Assembly (NCBI GenBank): GCA_049790855.1
Contig: JBAQZJ010000088.1
Span: 1-58,858, forward strand
Direction of reading: 5' to 3'
Source: JACCRE01 sp049790855
Lineage (GTDB): Bacteria > Planctomycetota > Planctomycetia > Planctomycetales > Planctomycetaceae
DNA length: 58,858 nucleotides
Made by a program: the position numbers and the translations under genes. Each line of letters begins with the position of its first letter. Position 1 is the first letter of the stretch. Below, one piece after another: positions 9,093 to 17,179 of the stretch. The notes beneath the pieces were generated by a model, which saw only the letters and a program-made list of their open reading frames with translations, did no database searches and was not told the origin of the DNA.

Positions 9093-9101
9093 CGGTCCGC
9101 C

Positions 9102-9851
9102 ATGATTTCAATCACCGTCGGCTCCGACACCTATGGGAGCGTCAAAAGAGTCGGAGGCACACGCATCGTCACGCAGTTCGCGATGCTGAACGGCGTTCCG
9201 CTGTATCCGCTCGCGTCCTTCTACTGCGCGGGTGCCGGCCCGATGACCGCGACGGGACTACCGTTCGTATTCAGCGTCAAAAGCGCGTCCATCGTCGGGC
9301 TCCCGCTCGCAAGAATCGACCGATTTTCGACGACGATGGCATACGTTCGCGGACTATGCGGCACTCTCGTGGTCATTGGGTTCTTGTCGATCGTTCCCAT
9401 CGTCATGCACCTTTCCGGAGAGCGCCTCGATGACTTCGCGACGGCAGCAATGATTGCTCTGATGTGCTCGTTCCTGATCGGATGCATCGGCGGCGGGATG
9501 TCTTATCTCATTCCGCTCGGAGTGAGCGAACGTGACCAGAGCATTCGGCTTTGGTGCGGGCGGATACTCGGCATCGAGGCCGACCCGGCCGCGGTGCGTG
9601 CCGATGTTGTTGAACACCTCGCAGAGGCATTGAGCGAAGCGGCCGAGCAGGAGGAAATCGACAGCAAGGACGACAGGTTGGCTCAAGAGCTGACTTTGGT
9701 GCGGTTGAAGATCGCGCTCGGCGATCCCCCTGAAGCACTCGAAACTCGAACTGACCGGCTCCTTGAACGACTCGGGTTGGCGACGGGTGACGACGCCAAA
9801 CCCTATCAGGAGCGTGAAGCGCGGCAGGCGATCGAGGATTCGCAGACATGA
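9102..9851 (+). CDS. Membrane protein of unknown function
   Basis: A 249-residue protein without a family I can name. The N-terminal half begins with a Gly/Thr/Val-rich segment (TYGSVKRVGGTRIVTQFAM) and is followed by two hydrophobic helices (about 87-105 and 114-140). The C-terminal 100 residues are acidic, Glu/Ala/Leu-rich and helical, probably cytosolic. It starts 9 bp after the YoeB stop on the same strand, so it could be read from the TA promoter, though no functional link is evident. Confidence 0.65.
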   Translation: MISITVGSDTYGSVKRVGGTRIVTQFAMLNGVPLYPLASFYCAGAGPMTATGLPFVFSVKSASIVGLPLARIDRFSTTMAYVRGLCGTLVVIGFLSIVPIVMHLSGERLDDFATAAMIALMCSFLIGCIGGGMSYLIPLGVSERDQSIRLWCGRILGIEADPAAVRADVVEHLAEALSEAAEQEEIDSKDDRLAQELTLVRLKIALGDPPEALETRTDRLLERLGLATGDDAKPYQEREARQAIEDSQT

Positions 9852-9870
9852 CCGACGCTGCGCAGGGTGG

Positions 9871-9895
9871 CCCCGACGCCGTCGAGGCGTCGGGG
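9871..9895. repeat. GC-rich hairpin
   Basis: A perfect 10-bp stem CCCCGACGCC / GGCGTCGGGG with loop GTCGA lies 20 bp after the stop of the membrane protein gene. No T-tract follows on either strand, so it is either a non-canonical terminator or a dispersed palindrome. The rest of the 258-bp gap up to 10109 shows nothing convincing. Confidence 0.6.
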
Positions 9896-10109
9896 TCGCG
9901 TCCGCGACGAGAGGGCGCGCCATCCGCTCTCCTCACTCGACCATCGACGACAACTCACTCGGCAGGATGCCCTGGCCGCTCGCCCCGTCTCGACGGATCG
10001 CGAAAAAAATCTCCCACGCCTGTCGAATTCCCGATCGGTTGTTCGTCGTACTCAGGGAAGACAGCTCATGACGCTGTCGCGTTTTCAACAACCAGCGTGA
10101 AGGCCGACG

Positions 10110-10529
10110 ATGACCAAGATGATTTTCGTGAACCTGCCCGTGACGGACCTCGCCGCGTCGATGGCGTTCTACAAGGCGCTCGGCTTCGTGAACAATCCGA
10201 CTTTCTCGGACGAGACTGGCTCCTGCATGGTCTGGAGCGAGGCGATCCACGTCATGCTGCTCACCCATGCCAAGTGGCGCACGTTCACCGACCGTCCGAT
10301 TCCGCCCGCCAACTCCAGCGAAGTGTCGCTTGCCTTGACGTGCGACAGTCGCGAGGCCGTCGACGCGATGAACGAGACGGCTGCGGCGAATGGCGGCACA
10401 GCCGACGTCAACCCCGTCCAGGAACTCGGCTTTATGTACGGCCGAGACCTGCTGGACCCCGACGGGCACATCTGGGGGCCTTTTTGGATGGACCCCGCCG
10501 CGATTCCCGCAGGCGATCAGGCAGGCTGA
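10110..10529 (+). CDS. VOC (glyoxalase/bleomycin-resistance) superfamily protein
   Basis: A 139-residue single-domain protein with the vicinal-oxygen-chelate fold pattern: MIFVNLPVTDLAASMAFYKALGF at the start, a central region with VMLLTHAKW, and the closing LLDPDGHIWGPFWMDP. It resembles the stand-alone lactoylglutathione-lyase-like proteins sometimes annotated as extradiol-dioxygenase-like. The substrate cannot be predicted. It converges with sat, with an intrinsic terminator between them that serves the minus strand. Confidence 0.87.
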   Translation: MTKMIFVNLPVTDLAASMAFYKALGFVNNPTFSDETGSCMVWSEAIHVMLLTHAKWRTFTDRPIPPANSSEVSLALTCDSREAVDAMNETAAANGGTADVNPVQELGFMYGRDLLDPDGHIWGPFWMDPAAIPAGDQAG

Positions 10530-10545
10530 AAACGCACCAACGAAA

Positions 10546-10573
10546 AAGCCCACCGGCCGCCGCCGGTGGGCTT
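10546..10573 (-). terminator. Intrinsic terminator of sat
   Basis: A 12-bp perfect stem (10546-10557 / 10562-10573, AAGCCCACCGGC and its complement) with a 4-nt loop. On the minus strand it is followed by a T-run (A-run at 10543-10547 on plus), so it terminates sat transcription. Confidence 0.85.
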
Positions 10574-10578
10574 CGCAA

Positions 10579-10612
10579 TCTACTACATCCTACTTCCCAT
10601 ATCCCACATCCT
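10579..10612. repeat. Heptamer tandem repeat at the 3' end of sat
   Basis: Four consecutive 7-bp units (CATCCTA, CTTCCCA, TATCCCA, CATCCTA) from about 10585 directly abut the sat stop codon (10611-10613). Only a single arm is present. The element belongs to the same heptamer family as the hairpins in the phage region. Confidence 0.6.
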
Positions 10613-11870
10613 ACTTCGCCGCCATCGCCTCGCCGAGAATCTTCGACGTGCTCGGCCGCATGATGCGGGGATCGACCATCTCGCCCTTCTGAAGCGTCGC
10701 GCGGACGTCTTTGCCCGAGATGAACACCGGCTTTTCGTCCTTGTGGTTCTCCATCAGGTCGACGCGGCCGGCCGATTCGTAGTAGGCGGCGAAGCCGACC
10801 TTCACCGGCTGGATTTGCAGGTCGCCGTTCAGCTTGCCGAAGATCTCCTGGGCGTCGAAGTCGCCCCAGATCGCGCTGCCGTCGTGGTAGGGGGCGTCGG
10901 CGTGCTTGCGGCCGATGACGATGTTCGTGTAGCCGAAGTTCTGGCGGTAGATGCTGTGCATCACCGCTTCCTTCGGACCGCCGTAGAACATCTTGATGTC
11001 GGTTCCCAGCAGCACGACCCGATCGGGAACCGCCCCGCCGACCTTGCTCCACAGTTCGGCGTCGCTGTCGCCTTCGCCCAGGCCGCGGTCGGCGATCAGC
11101 CGCTCGTAGGTCTTCATGCGGACGACGGCGTTGACGTCGTCTCCCTTCGTCTCGCCGACGAGCGGGTTGAGCACCGCCCCGGCGTTCTTGCCGCGACGCA
11201 GCAGCTCTTCCAGACCATAGACGAGGGCGTACTCGTGAGCGCGGTGCAGGGGGTTGCGGGTCTGGAAGGCGACGACGGCGTCCCAGCCCTTCGACGCGAC
11301 GAGCTTCCGCGTCTCGCGGGGCGAAAGGACGTACTTGCCGAAGTCGGGGTTCTTCGGCTGCGGCAGGGCGCGGAGCTTGCCGCCGATGAGGTGCGTCTTG
11401 TCGGCGTCGCCCTTCAGGACCATGTCGGCCCCCGGATGGTCGGTGCGGTCGGTGCCGTAAACGCTCTTGATGTATTGCGGCTTGTCCCACTCGAAGACGC
11501 TCTCGACCTCGACGGTGGCGACGACGTCGCCGCCGTTGCTCGTCAGGGCGACCGTCTGGCCTTCTTTGATCTGCTTCGCGAGTTCGGCGGTGACCGGGAA
11601 GGCGAGCGGAATCGTCCAGGCGTACTTTTTCCCGTTCGACTCGATGACGGCTTCGTCGAGAACGCGGTCGTAGACCGCCTTGGTCATCGGCCCGACGAGC
11701 GGGCTGAGCGTGCCGTCGGCGATGCGGTAGACGGTCGACAGATCGGCCGCCGAGACGGGAACCTTGGTCAGCGTCGCGGCCTCGGCCTGAAAGGCGGCGC
11801 GTTCGGCTTCGGGAACGGTGCGGTCGACCGGCTCGGCAAGCCCTCCGTGAACGGGAATCAGATCAGCCAT
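10611..11870 (-). CDS. sat: Sulfate adenylyltransferase (ATP sulfurylase)
   Basis: A 419-residue homologue of the bacterial dissimilatory/assimilatory ATP sulfurylase. The nucleotide-binding motif QTRNPLHRAHEY and the downstream IVIGRKHADAP block are intact. It catalyses ATP + sulfate to APS + pyrophosphate, the first step of sulfate activation. The start at 11870 (MADLIPVHGG) was chosen because the in-frame upstream extension to 12023 has no family similarity. There is a strong intrinsic terminator just downstream. No APS kinase or reductase is adjacent. Confidence 0.94.
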   Translation of the reverse strand: MADLIPVHGGLAEPVDRTVPEAERAAFQAEAATLTKVPVSAADLSTVYRIADGTLSPLVGPMTKAVYDRVLDEAVIESNGKKYAWTIPLAFPVTAELAKQIKEGQTVALTSNGGDVVATVEVESVFEWDKPQYIKSVYGTDRTDHPGADMVLKGDADKTHLIGGKLRALPQPKNPDFGKYVLSPRETRKLVASKGWDAVVAFQTRNPLHRAHEYALVYGLEELLRRGKNAGAVLNPLVGETKGDDVNAVVRMKTYERLIADRGLGEGDSDAELWSKVGGAVPDRVVLLGTDIKMFYGGPKEAVMHSIYRQNFGYTNIVIGRKHADAPYHDGSAIWGDFDAQEIFGKLNGDLQIQPVKVGFAAYYESAGRVDLMENHKDEKPVFISGKDVRATLQKGEMVDPRIMRPSTSKILGEAMAAK

Positions 11871-12399
11871 GGACGGAACATTTCCTGACAAAAGCCTCGG
11901 GAACGGCCGCGAACCGAGACGCCGCGGCAAAGAACATCGACCGCGACAGTAGGGAAACCGGCCACACGCGTCAAGCGGGGCGACGGAGTCGCCGTCGGAC
12001 GGAATCGCAGAAACGAAGCTCATCGCGGCTCGCTCGGAGAGGGCTTGCGCGCCGTCGCATCGATGCTGCGCTCATCCAGGCTAGAGAAACACGCACGCTC
12101 TTCGAAACACAACACTTATATGACAGGCGTCACAGCGACCTCAAGCTCACGATGCAGACCGACACGACTCCTCGGCTGCTGGAGGTGGCCGGGGCCGTCG
12201 CCGGGCTGCCATCGTTGCCATTCGGCCGCGTCATGTCGCGACGACGGAAAGAGACCGTTGTGGCTGTCGATCCGGGCCAGCTTGCACCAACTTGGTGCAA
12301 GCCAGGGCAGAACGAGGCGGATTCAGGCAGTTTGATGAGGTGTGTGTCATGTCGTGGTGAAAGAGTCTGCCAACGACACGAAAACGCGAAAACCCAATA

Positions 12400-12434
12400 A
12401 AAAACGCCTCATTTCCAAGTCGGAAATGAGGCGT
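12400..12434 (-). terminator. Intrinsic terminator (minus strand)
   Basis: A 13-bp perfect stem (12404-12416 / 12422-12434, ACGCCTCATTTCC and its complement) with a 5-nt loop. It is preceded on plus by an A-run, hence followed by a T-run on minus. It would end a minus-strand transcript coming from 12.4-12.9 kb. Confidence 0.75.
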
Positions 12435-12796
12435 CAATCAGTCGGGGCGACAGGCCCTCGTTTGAACCGTTTGCCGGATTTGTTGAGGGGTTCATGAGCG
12501 TTTTCCTGCGATCCACTTCGCCGGATGTGCAGCATCTGACTTGTCTTACGCGGGAAAGGATCGCTTGAGCCGAGCTAGCAAACGGCCGCACCTGGGTTGT
12601 GACGACGCTGCGGGAGCGGTCGCGACTGCTGAAGGTCGGCCGCAAACTGGGCACGCCGTTGCGTAACCTGATGTCGATCGCCAGCGACGAGTTCTTCTGC
12701 GGTTGGGTTCGCTTGGTGGAGGGCAGCGAGAAACTCGACAAGGAGGCATCTGCACCGACACGGAAACCGGGGTCGGCCTCGGACCGCGGAGGAAGT

Positions 12797-12843
12797 CCCT
12801 GCTTTGGTTTTTCACCGATCCAAAGCAGGGAAGAGCATTTTTT
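12797..12843 (+). terminator. Intrinsic terminator (plus strand)
   Basis: An 11-bp perfect stem (12797-12807 / 12820-12830, CCCTGCTTTGG and its complement) with a 12-nt loop, followed by a run of six T (12838-12843). It would end a plus-strand transcript for which no gene is recognised. Confidence 0.78.
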
Positions 12844-12953
12844 GTCCATGTATGGGGTTGACATCGCGTCTTTCACGGGTCATTTTGACCAATCATATCG
12901 GCTGGCGTTGATGCGATTGTCCATTTTGCGACATCGATTCTGACGACGGGCCA

Positions 12954-14564
12954 ATGACAACAAGCGCGATCGCCGAAGACCGAACTGCGGATGTGGTCGG
13001 TCGAGACCCCGAAGCGTCCGGTCCGTCGAGCGGCGGGGCCGACTCTGGTTCCGTCCTGGGCCGTGCTGCTGCTTTCCTCCGCTCTTCGCGGTTCGGTCGT
13101 TTTGCCGTGCCGGCGGCGGTTGTGACGCTGCTGGCGATTCATGCCGGGTTGCTGGCGTATGGCGCGACGCGGCATAGTCCAACGCTCAACGAGCCGGGGC
13201 ACCTCGTCGCCGGCTTGGCGATGTGGGAGTTCGGTCGGTTCGAGGTCTACCGGGTCAATCCGCCGCTGACGCGGCTGATCGCCGCGCTGCCGGTGCTGGC
13301 GGCCGGGTACGAGATGGACTGGAGACGGTTCTACGAGGGGTCAGGTGCCAGACCTGAGTTCGCCCTTGGGGCTGACTTCATCAAAGCCAACGGCGAGCGG
13401 GCGATCTGGTTGTTCACGATCGCTCGCTGGGCCTGCATTCCGATCAGTCTGCTCGGCGGCACGTTCTGCTTCCTCTGGGGGCGGGAGCTGTACGGGACGC
13501 TCGCTGATATGTCCTCTCCACCAATCATTAACGGCCGCTCGGCCTTGGCGCTGTCAACTCATCAGGGCAGTTATCCGCATTCAACGATCAGCTCAGGCGT
13601 CTTTGGGGATTCGCTGGTGCTCGCCTGTCTCTGCCCGCTGACTGTTGTGTCGTTCCCCCGTTGCTGCTGGTGCCTCGCCTTGGCTACTGGCCTCCTGCTT
13701 CCGTTGAATGGTTATTCACAACCACCGACGCCAACGGCCGACCTGGGTGGGCCAACAGCACCGCCGATGCCGACTGCTCCCCGCGAAGATTCTCTCGGAG
13801 TTTCACTACCTTCGCCGTCTCCTGCCACGGACAAACCGGCACCGCCGGTGGCAGATGCGGATGACGGATGGATCTACGCGAACGCGACCGCCGAAGATCT
13901 GGTGCGCCAGGCCAGGCATTATGATCCGATGTTTACACGGCAGGAACAACACGACAGGGACAAGGCCGTCGGTCTCTACAAACAGGCGATAGAAGCTCAG
14001 CCGGGGGCGAAGGTGAACGCGGCCTTGGCGAACCGCATCGCTCAGTTATATGCGTTTTACGAGAACCGTAAGAAGGGGATTCGTCCCGATCCCGACCAAG
14101 CGGCGATGTGGTGGAAGCGGTGCCTGGAGTCGACAGACACCACTCAGCTTCTCTGGGCACAAGCTCAAATGGGCCTCGCCAGCACCGGTGTCATGCGCCA
14201 AACTCCGGAATCATCGCTGTCGCCGCTGAATGAGATCTTGAAGCTCGACCCGATCAAGATCAAGTTGGACAACTGGAAGGAGAGTTCATACGAAAGCTCG
14301 CAGTGGCATCGACAGGAGCTGGAACGGCTTCGACAGGAACTTCGAGACCTCCAGGTCAACGTGCGGGATGACGCGGTTCCCTATGCGGAACGACTCGCTG
14401 CCGCGAAGAAAAAACAGCTTGCCCAGGCGCGCGCGACAGCACCTGCGTGGTCCGACGGCAGGGCGATCTTGATCGGACTGAACCTCGTGTTCGTGTTGGT
14501 CGTAGGCGGCTTGGTGGCGATGGCCCGATACCGAAAGTCCCGGAAGCGGACGTCCGTTTCCTGA
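12954..14564 (+). CDS. Chimeric protein: truncated GT39-like N-terminus joined to a repeat protein
   Basis: Residues 1-184 are homologous to the N-terminus of the intact glycosyltransferase at 17180-19027: HSPTLNEPGHLVAGL, NPPLTRLIAALPVL and RELYG align with TPTEVGHLG, NPPLTHVVSGLPVV and RELYG. The homology stops right after RELYG, where the intact enzyme continues with its other membrane helices. From Met186 (ATG at 13509) the frame continues into a different protein: a Cys-rich hydrophobic segment (about 212-240), a Pro/Thr linker, a TPR/Sel1-like helical region (about 300-420) containing W-W-K-R, a coiled segment and a C-terminal helix (about 507-525) with a basic tail. The likely history is deletion or recombination fusing a truncated glycosyltransferase to another gene. 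The second part may be expressed alone from 13509. Confidence 0.7.
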   Translation: MTTSAIAEDRTADVVGRDPEASGPSSGGADSGSVLGRAAAFLRSSRFGRFAVPAAVVTLLAIHAGLLAYGATRHSPTLNEPGHLVAGLAMWEFGRFEVYRVNPPLTRLIAALPVLAAGYEMDWRRFYEGSGARPEFALGADFIKANGERAIWLFTIARWACIPISLLGGTFCFLWGRELYGTLADMSSPPIINGRSALALSTHQGSYPHSTISSGVFGDSLVLACLCPLTVVSFPRCCWCLALATGLLLPLNGYSQPPTPTADLGGPTAPPMPTAPREDSLGVSLPSPSPATDKPAPPVADADDGWIYANATAEDLVRQARHYDPMFTRQEQHDRDKAVGLYKQAIEAQPGAKVNAALANRIAQLYAFYENRKKGIRPDPDQAAMWWKRCLESTDTTQLLWAQAQMGLASTGVMRQTPESSLSPLNEILKLDPIKIKLDNWKESSYESSQWHRQELERLRQELRDLQVNVRDDAVPYAERLAAAKKKQLAQARATAPAWSDGRAILIGLNLVFVLVVGGLVAMARYRKSRKRTSVS

Positions 14565-14590
14565 TTTCTCACTGACTCGGAGGCGGCGTG

Positions 14591-16111
14591 ATGTTTGACA
14601 AAAACGATTCTTTGGCAAGCCGTTTCATGCGGCGGGGATCTCTTTTGTTGTTCGCATTGTCGGTCGGTTCCCTCTGCCCGCATGCGGCTGCGGAAGAGTA
14701 CGACGCACACACGCCCATCACCGACGTCGTGATGCAGAACCCGACCGAGGACGAAGTCTGGCTGATCGACTCGCCTCATACGCTGACCTGCTCAACATCG
14801 ACGGACACCGACCGGAAGCGGCCGAGCGAGGAAGATCCCTGGGAAGACGTCGGCGATTCCGTGACGCATTTCTGGTCCGCGACTGGTGGTCAATTCAAGA
14901 ACAACGATAACGTTGGCACGAGCGTCGAGTACATCTGCTCGCACGTCGCAGACTTTTACGGCATCACCGTCTATGCCGACGACGACTACGCGCCGGATAA
15001 CGACCCCGTCGTCGATGAGGATGCAAAATCCGATTCCGAGACTATTCAGGTCGTGGGGCTGGAAGTCTTCAGCGTCGGTTTCACCGCCGACCATTCTCTC
15101 AAGAAGACCCCTACTCCCGATCCTTGGGCCGACGGGGCGGCGGCCATCACCGATCCGATCTGGATCCTGGGCGGTACGGACAATGCCGCGACGAACCACG
15201 TATGCTGGACAAAGGGCGAAGGCGGTGATACGGCGACGGTCAAGGCCCGCGTCTCTAAGGCTTTGACTGAAGAGGCTTCGTTCCAGTTGGGGGGCACGGG
15301 GACCGGGACTTGGAATTGGGGGAACTGCTCGATCGGGTCAGGCTCGACCGAGTCATCGGAGGCGACTTGTACTCATGTCCAAGACTGGATCGACAAGGTG
15401 AGCAAGGGCGGCCTCACGTGCAACTGGCAATTCAAATATCCCACCGGTGCCAACGTTCAGAGAAGCCTTAATTCGAGCAGTCACTCTGTCTATCTGACAT
15501 ACGGAACCCCTGCGGGCAGCGATGTCACCGTAAAGCGGATCGACTTCGTCTGCGGCGCTGCCAATGGCCTGTCGGGTTTGGGCGAATGCGCTGATGCTGT
15601 GTTCGGTCAGCTGAACGGATCGTTTGACCTTGAAAGCGAAAATTGGGGGCCTGACCCGGTTTGGCTGCTCCACAACCCGCCGGGGACAGAGACCAGCCAA
15701 TGTCCCGGTCTGGCGTTTTTTGTCTCGAAACATTTTGAGATGCTCGGCTTGGGCGCAGGTGAAATCCGCTACTGTCACGCAACCGCTGCGGGGGGATATG
15801 CCGCACCTCTAAATTTTACAGTTCCCACTCGAACGATCGGAGCCGAGCATCCTGCCGGAACAGCTCACAATGACCATTCGTTGGAGGAAGAGATCGGTCA
15901 TGTTGACGGTAACGGAGGAATTAACAATTTCGAAGCGACCTGCTTTTTCAATGGCAAACATTACGCGTTGGGGGTGGGTGCCTTTTCCACAGCGAAAGAG
16001 GTCGTAAAAACGGCTTTTACTGTGGGCGGCGTGCTTCAGATTTACTGGTTCTATAGCGACGCGTCAGGGTGGGAAAAATGCACCGAGGCACCATGGGTTG
16101 AGGCTCCCTAG
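14591..16111 (+). CDS. Secreted protein of unknown function
   Basis: A 506-residue protein with a signal peptide (RRGSLLLFALSVGSLCPHAAAEE, residues about 14-36). The body is acidic, Thr/Ser-rich and beta-like, with a repeated pattern resembling Ig/PKD-type domains (DPWEDVGDSVTHFWSATGGQF, TVYADDDYAPDNDP). It contains several Cys and a C-terminal region with H-N-D-H-S and N-N-F-E-A-T-C. No enzymatic motif is recognised. The ATG at 14591 has GGAGG 7 nt upstream. The frame ends at TAG (16109-16111) but stays open in the same frame for another 44 codons and on into the next gene. Confidence 0.6.
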   Translation: MFDKNDSLASRFMRRGSLLLFALSVGSLCPHAAAEEYDAHTPITDVVMQNPTEDEVWLIDSPHTLTCSTSTDTDRKRPSEEDPWEDVGDSVTHFWSATGGQFKNNDNVGTSVEYICSHVADFYGITVYADDDYAPDNDPVVDEDAKSDSETIQVVGLEVFSVGFTADHSLKKTPTPDPWADGAAAITDPIWILGGTDNAATNHVCWTKGEGGDTATVKARVSKALTEEASFQLGGTGTGTWNWGNCSIGSGSTESSEATCTHVQDWIDKVSKGGLTCNWQFKYPTGANVQRSLNSSSHSVYLTYGTPAGSDVTVKRIDFVCGAANGLSGLGECADAVFGQLNGSFDLESENWGPDPVWLLHNPPGTETSQCPGLAFFVSKHFEMLGLGAGEIRYCHATAAGGYAAPLNFTVPTRTIGAEHPAGTAHNDHSLEEEIGHVDGNGGINNFEATCFFNGKHYALGVGAFSTAKEVVKTAFTVGGVLQIYWFYSDASGWEKCTEAPWVEAP

Positions 16112-16243
16112 TTCAAAGTCGGCGACCTTTTATCCGAACCGGAAAAGTACCGGAAGGATATTAAAAACGCCCATTGGCAGGCGCAACTGGCAAAAACTGC
16201 AGCATCAACTCGTATGGACAGGACAACGATAGGGAATCAGCTC

Positions 16244-17095
16244 ATGCGAATTCACGCACTCGCGACGGTCAGCTATTTGTGGTTCATTTCGGTGGCTGCA
16301 TCCGCTCAGTTGCCTGATGGGAAACCCAAGGAGCCGACGACGCTCAAGGAAGCGATTCCGCCGTCTGCGTACAATCTGTTTCAGTGGCCGAACGAAAGCG
16401 TATTCAAAGGAGAGAAGAGCGTCGATCCGGGCGATCAGGCGGTCGCCTATGTCAAGGAGGGATCCAGGGGATGGATGCGGTACGTTCTGGATCCGGAATG
16501 GCTACCTCCGGCAGACGGCGCGATGGCATTTCTGCGTGACGAATTCGGCAAGACGGACACGAGCAGAATCGCCTGGGAGCACGACGGCTATCGCATCGAG
16601 ATGTCGCAGACGAGGTGCGTGATGACGATCAAATTGACCCCGCCGGGCGACGAGGACACCGGAACCGCTCCAAAGGAACGATTGGAGTACGCGCGTGACT
16701 TGGCCGTCAAACTATTTACTGATGACTTCGTAATGCGCGATTCTCAGGGGGAGCGTATTCCGATTTCCAATCTGAAAGAGGAGATTGCTTTGGTCTCGTT
16801 CAACTTTGATGACATCAAGCTACTGCGCACGGACAAGGTCGTCATCGGAAGGCCGCGTGCGAGGGCACGAGAGGAAGATGCGACGTCCGATCCCGCGGGG
16901 CCGATTGAGATTCCTGAGGATGCCGACAGGGAGATGGTCTCGCAACTGGCGCAGGACCATTGGTTTCGCAACATTCGATGGTGGAACGACGGACAGTCGG
17001 TCGGGTTCTACTTCCTTCGACAGGAAGGGATTGAAATGGCTAAAATCTCCTATGGCAGTCGGCTGAACAATCGGTGGATCAAGGAAAGCGAGTAG
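16244..17095 (+). CDS. Secreted protein of unknown function
   Basis: A 283-residue protein starting at the ATG whose product begins with a clear signal peptide (MRIHALATVSYLWFISVAASA). The mature part has no recognised domain; it is rich in charged residues, with a Trp-Leu-Pro-Pro-Ala segment and a C-terminal YFLRQEGIEMAKISYGSRL. An in-frame ATG at 16214 exists but would place the signal sequence internally. It lies between the unknown secreted protein and the glycosyltransferase on the same strand, probably in one transcription unit. Confidence 0.6.
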   Translation: MRIHALATVSYLWFISVAASAQLPDGKPKEPTTLKEAIPPSAYNLFQWPNESVFKGEKSVDPGDQAVAYVKEGSRGWMRYVLDPEWLPPADGAMAFLRDEFGKTDTSRIAWEHDGYRIEMSQTRCVMTIKLTPPGDEDTGTAPKERLEYARDLAVKLFTDDFVMRDSQGERIPISNLKEEIALVSFNFDDIKLLRTDKVVIGRPRARAREEDATSDPAGPIEIPEDADREMVSQLAQDHWFRNIRWWNDGQSVGFYFLRQEGIEMAKISYGSRLNNRWIKESE

Positions 17096-17179
17096 GCATC
17101 ATTTCGCGCTTTCATGAACCTCTCTTTTTCCACAGATACGACACTTTACCGGAACACTTGAGTGGCAGGCGTCGCCGAG

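Larger units (their letters stand above)
11871..12953. other. About 1.1 kb without a recognisable gene
   Basis: Several short open frames on both strands lack family similarity and good starts. The region is bounded by two intrinsic terminators pointing in opposite directions (12400-12434 for minus, 12797-12843 for plus), which suggests it is transcribed. It may hold decayed genes or an unrecognised RNA. Confidence 0.45.

Noticed and set aside
10566..11888. Plus-strand frame of 440 codons opposite sat
   Set aside because: Antisense to a full-length ATP sulfurylase with intact motifs.
12409..12876. Minus-strand frame of 155 codons between sat and the chimeric gene
   Set aside because: No recognised family, Ser/Arg-rich, and it runs through both terminator hairpins. 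Kept only as part of the unresolved region.
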